Shown here piece after piece: positions 1 through 14,927 of a DNA stretch of 64,000 nucleotides; within the stretch, counting starts at the first letter, position 1, and each line of letters opens with the position of its first letter. Position numbers and translations under genes: made by a program. The notes below the pieces were generated by a model that was not told the origin of the DNA, searched no databases, and saw nothing but the letters and a program-made list of their open reading frames with translations. This DNA is from Kalaharituber pfeilii (Eukaryota > Ascomycota > Pezizomycetes > Pezizales > Pezizaceae): positions 124,001-188,000 of the forward strand of contig WHUZ01000003.1 of NCBI GenBank assembly GCA_015179045.1, given 5' to 3'.

Positions 1-2059
<2,059 letters not shown>

Positions 2060-2710
2060 CTGAATGCGAGTTGGGGTGGCGATAGCTGCTTGATGCAGAA
2101 GGTAGGCGAGTGACTGCTGCAAGGAATGGGAAGCTGCGGTGGTGTTGTGGCCCTCTTTTGACAAAAGGTGATGCTTGATGCTCTTACAAGTAGCTTGGTT
2201 CTGGAGACAAGATTGTGCACGGCGGCATGAAATAGTAGGGAGCGTCTCCAGCGATAAATTTTGTTTAGGCTTTGGTGCAGAGCCGCAGGCACTGACTAAT
2301 CTGCTGCGCTTACAAAGCATAGGGCTAGGCGGGACACGAAGCTCATGCCAAGCCGCGACAGTCTCGAGCACAAGGGCATTGTGCAGCCCTAGGGTGTTGC
2401 GGATTCGCACCAGACCTTGTTTGCTGGCTGCATGGCAGTGGATAAACGGTCTGTGCCCACTATGACCTTTGTATCTATTGGCCGAGAAGCTTTAGAGGGC
2501 AGCATACTGTTCAGTGCCACCGACGGGCCATGAATCATGTCCAGAACTATGGGCCCATGATTGATATATACTCAACAGGAGAGAAAGGCCACTGCCAATC
2601 TCTCCATGATAAGATGCCCCTCAATTCACCAACAGCTTCGCCTGCCTCAGGCTACATGTTTTACTGCCCAAGGCGGCGAAGGCTCGACTGATCCGTGAGT
2701 GGGTATCATT

Positions 2711-2711
<1 letters not shown>

Positions 2712-2749
<38 letters not shown>
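2712..2749. repeat. A38 homopolymer in the PRP43-SmF intergenic region
   Basis: Uninterrupted run of 38 A. It lies in the 773-bp stretch between the PRP43 start (2059) and the SmF stop (2833), where I see no other gene. No transposon body is recognisable on either side, so a retroposon tail is not supported. Confidence 0.9.
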
Positions 2750-2750
<1 letters not shown>

Positions 2751-2832
2751 GCCAATGCTGTCCATTTCAAGTAGCGTGCCCGATACACCCGTTGTCGATA
2801 TGCCCGCTGTATAATACTGCACATGAATTTCC

Positions 2833-3284
2833 TTAACCTTCCATCTTCACATCCTTATCCTCCTTTTTGGCCCCGGAGATCCATAGTACGTTATTACACC
2901 TATACCGCCAGCGACAGTGCATGAGTAGTCATCTTACATTAGCGATAGGAATTCTCAAGTATCACCTTATCATGACTTGGCCTAGGCTACCAGTGCTCTT
3001 TCCATCGACAAACTCCTCCGTATTGTTGAGCTGTATATTCATATAGGAGTCGATGCTGACAAGTGTGCCTTTATACTCGGTCTCTCCCCATTTTAGTCGG
3101 ACAAGCACTTCTTCATTGATGCTGCGAAAATTAGTATCTCGTACTGCATAGAGGCGATTGCGGGAATAGTTTTGGCGTAACGTACAGTGATTGAAGGAAG
3201 GGACGAGGGTTGACAGGCACAAACTATCCAACACGTTAGCCTCAAGATCACAGCATGAGACTAGGGGGGGGCACATACACTCAT
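2833..3284 (-). CDS. SMX3: Small nuclear ribonucleoprotein F (SmF), four exons
   Basis: Core Sm-ring subunit of the U1, U2, U4 and U5 snRNPs, acting in nuclear pre-mRNA splicing. Exons on the minus strand: 3284-3279 (only ATGAGT), 3223-3186, 3121-2966 and 2899-2833. Introns are 55, 64 and 66 nt, all GT...AG, and TACTAAT before the third exon is a good branch site. The exons sum to 267 nt, giving 88 aa, close to the usual 80-90 aa of SmF. Seen: N-terminal [10 protein letters not shown], the Sm1 block VRLKWG...[13 protein letters not shown], and the Sm2 block ending in [10 protein letters not shown]; all match SmF rather than other Sm or LSm subunits. The tail is charged ([11 protein letters not shown]). 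It is transcribed away from the Tango6/Rtp1-type gene that starts 379 bp upstream. The first coding exon holds just two codons and is easily missed by gene finders. Confidence 0.93.
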
Positions 3285-3662
3285 GACGGATTAGAAGGAA
3301 GGATATTCCGGTGAGTCGATGTGTGTATAGGGTCGGAATATGCCCTCAAATCTTATGGTCGAATTGTGTGGGTGGACGGAGTTTTGGCGTTGCTGTTTGA
3401 ACTTTCACACTGCCAGTGGTGTTGTTGCATAGAAAGATCAAGCCAAGAAGTTCCAGAATGTGAACAAGGTCATGGATTACATAATGCTCGAGCTTCATGG
3501 TTGACGACTGTGAGTGCTGCTCAGTCTCATCCAACATTCCGCCTTCATCTACTGGCTCGTAATTGAAGTATGGATATCTACCAATTTACCCTACCTCCAG
3601 GAAGCATCGTGCATAAAAGTCTGTGATTTGATATTATCAGAGATTTCTCTGCAACTTGAAAT
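3285..3662. promoter_or_regulatory. Shared divergent promoter region of SmF and the Tango6/Rtp1-type gene
   Basis: 378 bp separate the two start codons, which face away from each other. The region holds no coding-like reading frame and must carry the promoters and 5' leaders of both genes. No clear TATA box was found on either side, as is common for fungal housekeeping genes. The regulatory role is inferred from position. Confidence 0.6.
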
Positions 3663-6600
3663 ATGCAGAGCAATCCACTAACGGAAGCTTCCCGCTTTTT
3701 ATCTCCTGTGCTGGATAGAGGTATCGCCTACCCATTTCCTCCAACAGAGCCACATTGAGCTAATCAATTCTCACTTAGCAAGCTACAAATCTCTCCGCTG
3801 TACTACCGTAATAGGGTCTCTATTTGCAACTTTACCTGAAACATTTCAAAAGCCAACCAAAAGTGAACCATCTGAGCAGGTCATCACATATGCCGCTTCA
3901 CTCCTGCAAAGAATACATACCCGACTGCTGATTAACTACAAGCCAACACCAAGCCCAGAGGATATATTCTCTCCAAAAGACCGCCGCATCATAACTGCAT
4001 TACTGGACTTACTTGCAATAGAAGGAATCTACCCATGTCTCACTCCCGGGCTGGGTATACCAATAGAGAGAAGGGCAAAGGCAATAATACCTCCCTCAAG
4101 GAACATTTCAAAGAACGCACAAGAGCTGTGTAGGGTGAAAATCCTAATACAAGTTGTCAATGTGCTTGCTGGGATACTGAAGGACGGGAAAGGAGAGGTT
4201 GCAAATTTACTGAAAGATAGGTGTCTGGTGGATCTAGTCGCCGGCTGTGGTGAACTAGCTTTCAATCCATCCAACGGTGATGAACTCACGGAAGAGGGAC
4301 AACAGGAATGGAGGAGGCGCTGGGATGCAATAATCGAAGGGTGGGTTCACTCCTTCCTTTTTTCAACATACTTCAAGAAACCAGTTCACTTCGCCACAAC
4401 CAATTACAAGCATTCAAACTGCCATATAAACTGGTAAAAGACTACTGTTATATAAAATTTCGCAGCTGCATTATATTTGGAATTGACATTGCGTATCAAT
4501 CGCTTTACTATCACACTTCTGACCTCTTACCCTGAGTTAGAATATCTACTCCTCAGCTCCTCCCTCTCCTAATGTCCTTAATCCATTCTCAATGCCCAAA
4601 GTGGTTCCTTGCTCCAGTAACAAGCCTCCTCTCCATTATACCAATCCAACGCCCTCATGCCGTCCGCCATATTCTCCAACTGTTCCTTACCTCGCCTTCA
4701 CAATCGACGTCGGACCCCCAACCGACAGGCATACCCAGCGTTCCGCTCGACGCTTTAGCTAGGGCTGCAAGGCTGCTGGGTTCTGTTCCAAAGTCGATTT
4801 CCACAGATAAATGGTTCCATACTATTACTCCACAACTTTTTGATATCATACATGCAAAGCAGGGAATATCAGATGAAGGACTACAACGTGCAGCAGCTTA
4901 CGTCGTGGCGGAGTTTCTGGCGAAGAGAGGCACTGAGGATGTAATAGACCGAGAGATTGTGAGGCCTATTCTCCAGGGATTAGATCCGGATTATGGTTCG
5001 GAAACTGAGGATGACCAGAGTAAATACGTACCAACAAAGACATCATTGTTATCCTCAATCAGTGGGAAGCCAATAAAAACTTCAAAGGCATTGCTTGAGC
5101 TAGAGAAGAATGATTCGCCTGAAATAGAGACTTCCACATTCAGACCCGTCATGTCAGTAATATCAAGTGAAGATGAGGACATTCTCATCCCAGATGCACC
5201 GGTGAAGAATGAGGATCTCGCCCCATTAGTGCCGGAGCGGATTCTTCTCACCACTCTCACTACCCTTTCTCTCCTCCTTGAATGTCATCCAACGCCCCTA
5301 ATACCTGAAAAATTACTAAAACCCGCCGTCCTCCCTCTATGGGGTTTGATGTGCACCGCAAAGGAAAAAAAGAAAATCGCACGGTGGGTTGAACTTCCCA
5401 GGACATTACTGATCAGCTACATCAAGACTGCCGGCGCAAAAGTGACTTTCTATCCTACGTCAATGGGCGAGAAGACACCGCTCGAGGCGATACTATATAA
5501 CATGGGTTACATTGGGGGCAAAGGATGGGAATTTGGAAACGGGGAGAACGGGGGAGTGGAGATACGGCTGAGAGGGAAAGATGCAAAATTGGGGATAGAG
5601 GCGGTAGATGGAAGGATACAGGAATTCTTCAACTTGATTCAAGATGTGCAAGTTGTTGAAGAGGGAAGTACGATTGCGGAATTGTTTTTACATATACTGA
5701 ATGATTGGTTGGGATTTGGTGGAGGGAATATGGAAGAGGATCCTGTTAGGTATCCCTCACTCCTCGCCTTATGCTCGTAATGCATGTATGCCTTTCAGCT
5801 AATGGTTTACAGAGTGCTAAATCGTCTCAAAATCTTGCAACAAATCCTCACAAATCACACTGACAAGCTCGGTAAAAAGCCTACCGAAACCCTCCAAGTC
5901 ATCAGAAACATTCTCGATGAATTTGTCGCCAGTCGCAAAACCATGCAGGAGCAGCGTGAGGCTCAGCAACACAGTACAGCCAAACCGTCTCTCAAAGGAC
6001 TCGGTAAAATCATCGACCCTACCGTTTCCGCCGCAACCGCGCTAATACGCCCTCCGCAAAGTGCAACAAAAACGAGATACATTGGCGAGGATTCCGACGA
6101 TGAAGATGAGGAGATGGATGAGGCTACTGCACTAGCATCAAGCGAGGACTCTGACTCTATGGAACGAATTACTATTACCCTCAGTTTACTTAGCTCTATG
6201 CTTGCCAACCCCGAGACTCCTTTCACAGTGCAAGACGAGCGCCTCTTACATACACTCACCCCCTCTCTTGAGTACCTTTGCAATGCCCCAACAGACCTTG
6301 TCGACCCGTCCATCCGCTCACTAGCCGTCAATATCTCCACCTTCCTCACCTTCTTCACCCCCAACACGGATGCAAATCCCACGACTCCCGATACCCAATC
6401 CACTCTCTCCGACAAACAAAAATCCACCTACAAAACCGCCTTTTCATATCTTACTGACCAGCTTGTCCCCATCCGCGCCCATGGTCTCTATCTCCTCCGC
6501 CAACTCATCCTTGCCCGCGCGCCCATCCTCGATGTCCCTGTCACGCTCCGCATTCTCATCGGCATGGTGAAAGACCCGGACAGCTTTGTGTACCTAAATG

Positions 6601-7559
6601 TCATAAAGTGTCTTCAATCTCTGAGCGACAAGCATCCTAGCACAGTGGTTAGACTACTTGTGGAAAGCTACATGGACGATTCGGGTACGATGACATTAGA
6701 CGAGAGGTTGAGGGTGGGGGAGGCGTTACTGGGGACCGTGGAGAGGGAGGGGAGGTTGCTAGTTGGGGAGGTTGCTCGCGCGGTTGCAGATGGGATGATT
6801 GAGGTCGTGAGCCGGAGACGCAGAAGGGAGGATAAGAGTGAAGCGGATATGGGTGATGAAGTCAAAGCCAGCCTCAACGCTATGAAACCACCGCTGAACC
6901 CATTCCGGGACCCTAGCGACCCGGACTACCAAGAGTCGGAACAAAGCGAAAATGAAGAGGGCGACAGTCCCCTCGACGTCGACGAATCTGGCAAACCTCT
7001 TCCTCCCCACGCCAAACTCGTCCGCCAACATCACATACACATCATCCGGAACTGGCTTCCGCCTCCTGGAACCCATCTCGAGGACGTGCGTATCCGCACC
7101 TCAGCGCTTTCGATCCTCTCTGCCGCGGCGGAAACGAATCCACTCGGAATCGGCCCGAGCACGTGTGAGATGGCCATGGACATCTCTCTCGCGATCCTCC
7201 AACTCGAGACGACGGTCGAGAAGGGTATTTTGCGGAGATCAGCGATGGTATGTTTGGCTGGCTTACTTAAGATCTGGGATCAGCCTGGCGCAGGCTGGCT
7301 ACGGAAACGACTGAATGAGGTGAAGAGGGTCACAGAGTACGTAAGAGGCGTAGACAATGATGGGTTAGTGCGGGAGCAGGCGCGTCAGGTTGTCGAGATG
7401 GTCGAAGGGGTGTGGATGGAGATACTGAGTGGCGGAAAGCAAGGAGGCCATGCGGATGGAGGAACTCTCATGAAGGGGCTGGTTATTGGAGACATAGGGC
7501 TGGAGGGGATGGGAAGACAATGGGTGGTCGCAGAGGAGGACTTTGATAGTAGCAGATGA
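3663..7559 (+). CDS. RTP1: Tango6/Rtp1-type HEAT-repeat protein (RNA polymerase II nuclear import/assembly factor)
   Basis: Rtp1 in yeast helps RNA polymerase II subunits assemble and enter the nucleus; the animal homologue is Tango6 (family knowledge). Exons: 3663-3720, 3779-4340, 4541-5749 and 5813-7559, with introns of 58, 200 and 63 nt. They sum to 3576 nt, giving 1191 aa. Seen: a helical, Leu-rich N-terminal half with a block reading LLPLLMSLIHSQCPKWF right after the second intron; acidic linkers around 6080-6160 and 6920-6990; and the conserved RTP1 C-terminal signature VPIRAHGLYLLRQLI, then DPDSFVYLNVIKCLQSL and RLRVGEALLGTVEREG. A second conserved helical block lies near the end. The 200-nt intron is longer than its neighbours; I placed its acceptor at TTAG/4540 because this is the only one that keeps the frame into the conserved block. 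The stop codon overlaps the start of a 96-bp tandem repeat. Confidence 0.85.
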
Positions 7560-7745
7560 TGATGTATTCTAAAAAGATATTGAACAATTCTGGAAATTAT
7601 CGCTCGCTCCCGGGTTTCACACTGCAAGTATAGCAGATTGTCATGTGTGAGATGATGATGTATTCTAAAAAGATATTGAACAATTCTGGAAATTATCGCT
7701 CGCTCCCGGGTTTCACACTGCAAGTATAGCAGATTGTCATGTGTG
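7555..7745. repeat. Perfect tandem duplication of 96 bp at the Rtp1 stop codon/3'UTR
   Basis: Bases 7555-7650 are repeated at 7651-7745 with no difference over 95 bp. The first copy includes the Rtp1 TGA stop (7557-7559), so the duplication lies in the terminal codon and 3'UTR without changing the protein. The absence of divergence points to a recent event or an assembly duplication. Confidence 0.95.
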
Positions 7746-10700
7746 TATGGGGCAGTAGACGTATGTGATACAGTATGCATGCGAGGGTTGACAAGGGAAG
7801 GGGTTCAGAGACTCGGCTGATCGAGCCAAGAATTAAGATTTCTAGAAGCAAATCTCGCACGCATTTAGAAAAGCTCACGTCTATAATTTACAACCTCAAA
7901 TACTTGAAATCCCAGTTTGAAATGCACGTGCGTTCCTTCCCATCTCCCTTTGGACGACGAGGGAATCTAGTCGTCAAGATGGCGCTTGAGCAAATTGCAA
8001 TCTCGACTTTTTGACGTCAAGCCCTGGATTCGCCTCACGAAACAGTCAGTCAAATACATTAGGCATGTTCACTTCGTACTCACTTATGCTTCTTAGTTCC
8101 TTTCAAGCAAAGACTCGATTTCATCTGAATTTCTCGATATATTGCGGTTCGTAAACTGTGATTGTGGCTGGCTGTACACAAGTTTCCCCAAATAAAGGAC
8201 GCATCGTGGAATATAATTAGCTCTCATGCTAACATTCAAGTTCAAATTTTGTCCCCCTAAATCCGTCCGATCTTCCATAAGCGTCGACGAGCAAAGATCG
8301 GAAAGGCAGTTAGAAGAGATGGATGAGATGGGAATGGAGAGAGTGTAAGCGCAAGTGGGGGAGGATAGCAAGAGCAGGGCTAAAAGTCCCAATAGTTCAT
8401 CGACAGTGAGTCAGAATTTTCAGTGTGCTAAAGATACCGCATAGTTCGGTAAAGGAACTCGGTTCAGCTTTAAAAAATTGTCATCACTCCCACGGCAAGG
8501 ATCAAAACAATGTAAACAACGTAATATAGCCCAGTGTAGCAGCAGAGTTTCGAGGGCAGATAAAAGGATCTGGCGGCAAGCCATGTGAAGACAAGAAAAT
8601 TGAGACCAACCAATTAGTCCAACGGACCAGAATAAAAGTGGGGTAATTAGCAATTAGAACGGTGCACGCGGACGGGCGCAGGGCGTACGCTGCAGGAGAA
8701 TTGCTAGCATAACGTCAAGACGGTCCATATTGATATCTGAGTAGGTTACTCCTCGCTCTGCCTGTTGGTGACGAGTGCTAGTGAGAGGTATCTCCAGGGG
8801 GCAATTCGGCGAGGAGGTAACTTGGTATGCTTGAGTCAAATATTTCCCATCACAGCCAGATAGGGAAGATAGGGATTTTCTCCTCCTGTTCAAGGAGTAA
8901 ATTACCACCAATTGGAACTCAATAAGCATAGCACCAATCAACGATCGGTCGAGTTTTTCATGAAGATCGGATGGGGCCCTGCCGCAGCCGAGGAAGCTGG
9001 TAAAAGAAAGTAAAGTGCAAGAACAATATCCGGAGGGCACGCACAGGAACGGTAAAGGGATTAATCAGGAAAAATGTACGCTCACACAAATTCCCATGCT
9101 AACATGCACAACGAAGTGGCGTAGCCGAAGCATGTGTGATTGCGCTGTTTTATGGGAAGCCGCTGTGTGCTGTAAGGTGAATGCGACGCACAAAGTTGCA
9201 TTAGTAGTTGTTTATCATGGCTGAGGATAGCTGAAAATTGAAGACAGCTAGGTAGTGGAGCGAATGATCGATCGCGCTGGAAAAGAACCGCAGCAGTTGC
9301 ACGCAAGATGTGAGGTATGATAGGGCACCAAACCTCACAGTGGAGTTTGGTGCTGGCCCGGGCTGCCAAGAAAGATCATGGAGCAGTACTCCCGACCAAC
9401 CACCTTGGAAGAAACAAAATATTCATAGGCTCAAGTGCCCACGGGCAAACAGACGAGCCGACTATCACAAGCTTGCGTTTTCATACCAGTTTGGTCCTCC
9501 GTTCCTTACCAAATAATTCAAGTGCCGTGACGCAATCAATTGCTTCGACGTGCGGGGTACAATATGTGATGTGTATGGCGTTATGATCAGCCTTCGGGGT
9601 ACAGTATCATACGCTTGCTGAAGCTCCAAGGACTTCCTACCCCGCTCGAGTGACTATGGCTGTACCAAGGCAAGACCAATGCAGGGCTTGGGAAAAAAAA
9701 AAAAAAAAAAAAAAACACAAAGGTGAACGCTTCGCCATTCTCGCTTTTTGAGCATCCTGCCTCATCAATATGCACTCGGCTGACATCGAAGTACCACATG
9801 ATTCTCGTTCTGTGTTGTGACTGAAGCGCTTAACAGTCGGTTATAATGAGTATAGCGAACTCTGCAAGTGCTTAACAATTCCTGGTGTTGGTGGAATAGA
9901 GGATTGGTAAACTTGAACTATCAATGCTGTTGATCTTTTATGCCGGAGGTGACAAGGTGGGTGGGTGGGGAAAACCCAAGCTAGCGAATAGTAGCGCTAT
10001 GCAATAACAGTATGATATGGAGATTCCACCAGCCAGTTGTCAACGAACACGAACATGGAAATATTGGAGCACGGTTCATGCAGGGTTTTGTGACGCTGTA
10101 TTAACGAATTAACGCATGGGATTGTTGTCAAGCGGGGTAGCTTCTTCTGGCAGGTCCGTATTTGGATCAGATATGATAACGTTGAGGATCTGTCTCAGTC
10201 AGCTGCAGCAGGCAAGGATATCAGTGAATGTTGGTATGGCAGCTCCGGAACACAAGCGATTGGAACGTTGCCGATCGGACCCTTCCCTGGATTGGACATT
10301 GTGGCTTGTGCTGTAACTGATATTCGTGCACAGGCCACGAGATATTGGATAATATTAGCTAGAGCCGTCAATCCACGTGTATCCCGCTGCTGCTATGGTG
10401 CTTGTGTATCTATCTGTGGATCTATAGCTACTCAATTGTAAATGTGTATTCAATTCGCCAGCAAGTGGACACAGTGCTTCACACGACCTGCAGATGTATT
10501 GCGTGAATGTGATTAAACCAACAGAACAGAGTCAAGTGTCTCCAGTTATCGTCACTTCTCAGATTGAAGGTACCCACAGCACGTTTTCGAGTGTAGTCAC
10601 TCCGACCGAACTGCAGATGTAACTGGAAAATGGAGCTTTTGCAATCTCCTCACAATTGTCAATTCTTGAGCAAATCAAGCCGAAAGAGATGACAAAAATG

Positions 10701-12470
10701 CTAATGTCGCAAAAAATATTTGTCACATTCCTAAGATCAATCTGCACACCATTCACAATAGTCAATGTAGTTGGCCACTTGTCCTATGAAATGAGCCTAT
10801 AGCAAGTACATTTCCGACTTGCAAATGTATTGAAATGCCTTTCTGAAAATGCAATCATCGAAAATCAACATTTTCCATAAATTCCAAATTCTGTGGCATT
10901 GGTGGCATGAAGGAAAATAACCTGTGTGATTATAGTTGAGTAATTGCCAAAATCAGCCCACCAGTAACCATTCTTCAAACATGAGCACAGTCACAGGAAA
11001 TTCCATACCTGTCTTGCGTCTATATTTACAGCTAGATCAGACTCAAGCAGACCATATAAGCTCCAAGCGTTTGTTTCAACAACAACAAGGTAGTTAGAAT
11101 CGTTCTGCCAGCCATTACCTCATGTGATCGGTTATAGAATGCTTGGTGAAATCGGGACTGCAATATTGTATAGGATCGTCGTTAGAAACAGTAAAAACTG
11201 GGGATCAAGCAGGACCAGCCATTTGGGCTGATGCCGGAATAGGAGGTTGTTGCATGTCATATGACCAAGAATGATTCATTGCTTTCCTGCAAAGTGCATA
11301 ATGTTAGGTGCATTGAAATTCCAAGCTTGAACCACATGAACAGAATCGTCAACGCACATAAGTAGGTATGTAGTATACATGCAAATATGTGCATTTGCAG
11401 ACATTTCACAGTCCCCGTACAACGTGTAAGCAATCCTAAACAGCAATGCTAGAGAGCTTCTTTGCGTGTGTCCGTGATCTGCTAACTTGAAGGTCACGAA
11501 CTGTGTAGTCTGGTTCGGAATTCCGGAATTTTAGTAGCATTGATTTGCTCCGTACCCGTTGTATCTGGAAGCTGCATAACTTCCAGAAATGGTATTGAAA
11601 TGTCATTACATCTCGTGAACCCATGACGCTTAGGCCAGTGACCCTGGTGGTGGCCTTGAAGGTAAAATTGTAAGTTCGCACTCCACAATAAGGGTTGGTG
11701 AGTTTCCCTCATAAGGAAGCACGGGAACAAGAGGAAAGTAGCACTGGAATAGTAGTAAGGGTACCTAATAAGGGGTAAATAGTAGAGAATAATTTGTACT
11801 CCGTAGAGACTTGTTACCCCAAAGCCTATTTCGGCAGGAAATATATTGAATTGTCGATGTAACCACATTGCCTGGAAATTGGTAATATAATCAACCAAGG
11901 ATCTTTTTGATAATTAGCCCTTAATGTTGTAACTCCCATTTAATGTGTATCAGCTTGGTAACAGGGGCGAATTGTTGGGACATTTCCCTATGAACCTCCC
12001 AACATCCATAATCATGAGTTTTTATAAATGCTGATTGGAATATGCTAGGAAATGGCTGGTTATAAAAAATTCCGCGTAAGAATCCGTGACTTTATGTACC
12101 CCAGCTCTGGTTTCCTGTCTCCTTATTTTCGTCCTGGGTAAACTACCGGAAACCCTGCCTTCGGTGACGCACGACAAGCCTCTTTCGGCTTCCAATCCGT
12201 CAAATCCACTTGTGACTATTTCCTCGATGAGCGCCAATTGAGCTCTGCCATGGTTGCCTAAATGTTTGTGAATGATGTGCCCAAAAGCTGATGGAGCGAG
12301 CTCGGGAAGCTTGGGAATGCTATTTGCCGTTTTGTCAGGGAATATGTCTGCTTAGACTGGGTATGTAAGGGGTGCGCGGCTGTTTATAAGTTTCCTGTTT
12401 ACCGAGCGCATCCATGCAGGCCAGAACAACAAGATTGAGTACAATTTTCATTGTTTTCTTTTTCATTTTT

Positions 12471-12502
<32 letters not shown>

Positions 12503-13099
12503 CCTTTCTGTTCCCTCTGCTTTCTTTTTTTTTACAGCAAAACTATTATGCATCACCTTTCAGCAATTTGGGGATGTCAAGTGAAAGCTTATTGTATCAG
12601 ATTAAGCAGCGCATTAGGCAAGTTCGTAGACAATAATGCCCATCGCCGTCTTTCAATGCTGCTGAAAAAGGTTTGGTTGACATTAGTCCCGCCGTTCGAT
12701 CCTCCTCAGTCGAGCGTTTCAGGCAGTCTGATCGAGTGCACATACTTTCTTGTCCTGGATCTGGAATTTCTGTAGCAAACAGCTTTAGTCTCTAGTTACG
12801 AGACTACCTCAGCCTGCACTCCACCACTCGCTGTGCCACACGTTAACATCGTTCTCATACTTGTATGTATAGCCTTTGAGCACATGAAATAGCATGCACC
12901 TAGTACTTGGGTATATGAATTATTGAATATTGAAAATAAGGAGTGATGCATCGACTAGAGCAGTGCTTTATGACCGTAGTTTCAGAATTCGTACGCTTGG
13001 AAAATCCAATGCGATGTGGAATCTCGCAAGCAGAGGGATTGCCCGCGCTTCTTTATTCGTTGGAATTGTTCTATAAGTGGAAGGGAGGATAGAGACCAG
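7746..13099. other. Gene-free intergenic stretch
   Basis: I find no reading frame with recognisable protein features. Open frames are short, in all six frames, and lack codon bias or conserved motifs. Content worth noting: an A23 run at 9693-9715 and a T30 run at 12473-12502. A frame on the minus strand near 8390-8095 looks like it begins with a signal peptide but has no ATG. No tRNA, no inverted-repeat element and no obvious retroelement were seen. Confidence 0.6.
12473..12502. repeat. T30 homopolymer
   Basis: Uninterrupted run of 30 T following a T-rich stretch. No adjacent transposon sequence is recognised. Confidence 0.85.
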
Positions 13100-13136
13100 G
13101 CATGATACGACGCATATGGATATTATTCACGTTGAG

Positions 13137-13169
<33 letters not shown>

Positions 13170-14540
13170 AGCGCAGCCAGGGGACTGGAAGAAGGGCAAG
13201 CGCATGCAGGCCGCCGCTCCAATTGCAATGTGTTGTGCGGAGGGGCAAGACCAAGGCCTACTCCAGGCGACGCTGCGACGCTGCGTCGCTACCCGTCCGC
13301 GGGCTGAATGCGCTGTTCGTTTGCGGGGTGCCCGCTCTGCCTCCTCTTTGTATGAGCACGGAGTATCATGGCAGAGGAGCAGCATGCATGACGCGCACAG
13401 CAGCCTGGCCTGGCCCGGCCTGTGGCCCGCGGCGACCCTCTCTTTCCATTCGGGCTGCCCCCTCACCTGCCCGCGAAGCCGTGGCTCGGGGTGCGGCTGC
13501 TGGGCGGGCAGACTTGGCCCCTGCGGCCTGGCTTCAGCCTGCCCGCCTGCCAGCCCAGCCCAGCCTTTGTCATCGCGGCCTGTCATCGCCCCCCCCCCAA
13601 AAAAAAAAAAAAAAAAAACACCCCACCTGCGCTCCAGACTGCCAGTACGTACGCACTCACGCAGTGCGCATGCTCAATTCAGGCCGAAAATTTTTTCCTT
13701 GCGAACTGGTTTGGTCCGCGATATTGAAGTAAACTGACTCAAGGGCGTAACGAGCGCCGCTCCAGCTCCCACACTCGCCTCCCAAATCGCCACTGGAAAC
13801 GCGGACGTCCTTTAGAAACCCCCCGTCTCCCACTAAACCACGCTGGAGGCCCAGTCGGTTGTTCCGGAGGGGGCTGCTGAGTGGAATCAGTGCTATCAAG
13901 CACTTCAATGCCCCTCATCCCCTCCTATGCTGGCTCTTCCATTCGATGGCCTCCTGCAAGGAAGCTGCGAGATCGATAATTATAGTGCTAGACCACAGCC
14001 AACCACCACTACTCATCAGAGGCCTGGCGGTGCATTTGTATCAGAATTGGAGCGCATATGCAGTGGGCTGGAGAGACGCTGGGACGGCGGCGTCGTCGAA
14101 TTGGTTGGAAATAGATCGAAGCAGGCCACTCCCACTCGCTCACCGCTTACAAGAGTCAGTATGAGAAATCGCAGCTCGACGGCGTGGGCGTCGTTGCCCC
14201 CGAGATCTCCTTTCGCTTTCCTCTTTTTTTTTTCCCCTCTCTTCTCATTAAATTCTACCTGTTGCTGAAACACACATTGCACTCGGGCAGCGCAGTCGGG
14301 CTCCTCTCACTGGCCCGCCCCGACTACACCACCGGCGCCTTCGACCCTGGCGCAAATGAGGAATGTGCTTGGGGCAAAAGCGGCAGCCAGGCCGTGCTAG
14401 CATTGCTGGTGTGTGGAAGGATCCAGTATTACAGTGCGTCAACTCACGGCAGGGGCCCCGGCGCCTCTAACCACGGGGCCCACCGAAGGCAGGGGTGACA
14501 CAAAGCCTGAGCGCTGGACTGTAAATGCCTTGCTGCAGAT
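13100..14540. other. GC-rich island with G30 and C10-A20 runs
   Basis: The base composition changes sharply to GC-rich, strongest at about 13138-13620, and remains rich in CpG up to the promoter of the gp1-like gene. The sharpest part is bounded by an uninterrupted G30 run (13138-13167) and a C10 run followed directly by A20 (13589-13618). Long open frames occur on both strands and in several frames at once, which is what high GC without selection gives, so none is called as a gene. A distal regulatory role for the downstream gene is possible but unproven. Confidence 0.55.
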
Positions 14541-14549
14541 TCCCCTCCC

Positions 14550-14590
14550 ATATGCCCTATATGCCCCATATGCCCCATATAAAAGCCGGA
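14550..14590 (+). promoter_or_regulatory. Core promoter of the gp1-like gene with TATA box
   Basis: A short tandem array of the unit CATATGCCC/CTATATGCCCC runs directly into CATATAAAAGC, a good TATA box at about 14576-14586. The start codon lies about 340 bp downstream, so a long 5' leader (CT-rich and A-rich) is expected. Inferred from motif and position only. Confidence 0.55.
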
Positions 14591-14927
14591 CCCACTACAC
14601 CCTTCGAAAAGTTTTTCGATCTGCTTTTCCACACTGCTTCCCAACTTCATCATCGTGCAGCATTCCCTAACCAGCGGATACTGATAAAGAACGGTCCGCT
14701 CCAAGAACCCCCTCCACGGATCTTAAAAGCAGTCAAATTGGCGTGCCCAGCAACCTCCAAGTGGAAGTCCTATGAGAAGTTACAGAGAATACCCTTACCC
14801 TTGAATTTCATTTTCCCAGAGCCCCCAAGATACACAAGGGCAACATACTGCCTAGTGGATTCGCTCAACGCGATAGTCAGAATCAACAGTTACGAAGAGA
14901 TACTCGAAGAGTGCCTCACTGAGCAAA

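Noticed and set aside
4321..4570. Apparent frameshifts in the Rtp1-type gene around 4340 and 4565
   Set aside because: A single 200-nt intron (4341-4540) explains both: it joins DAIIEG to STPQLLPLLMSLI in frame, so no indel is needed.
8093..8392. Minus-strand frame with a signal-peptide-like start
   Set aside because: It opens with TTG, not ATG, and I could not find a splice site that brings in a start codon.
13071..14500. Long open frames on both strands in the GC island
   Set aside because: They overlap in several frames at once and contain poly-Gly or poly-Pro from the homopolymers; composition explains them.
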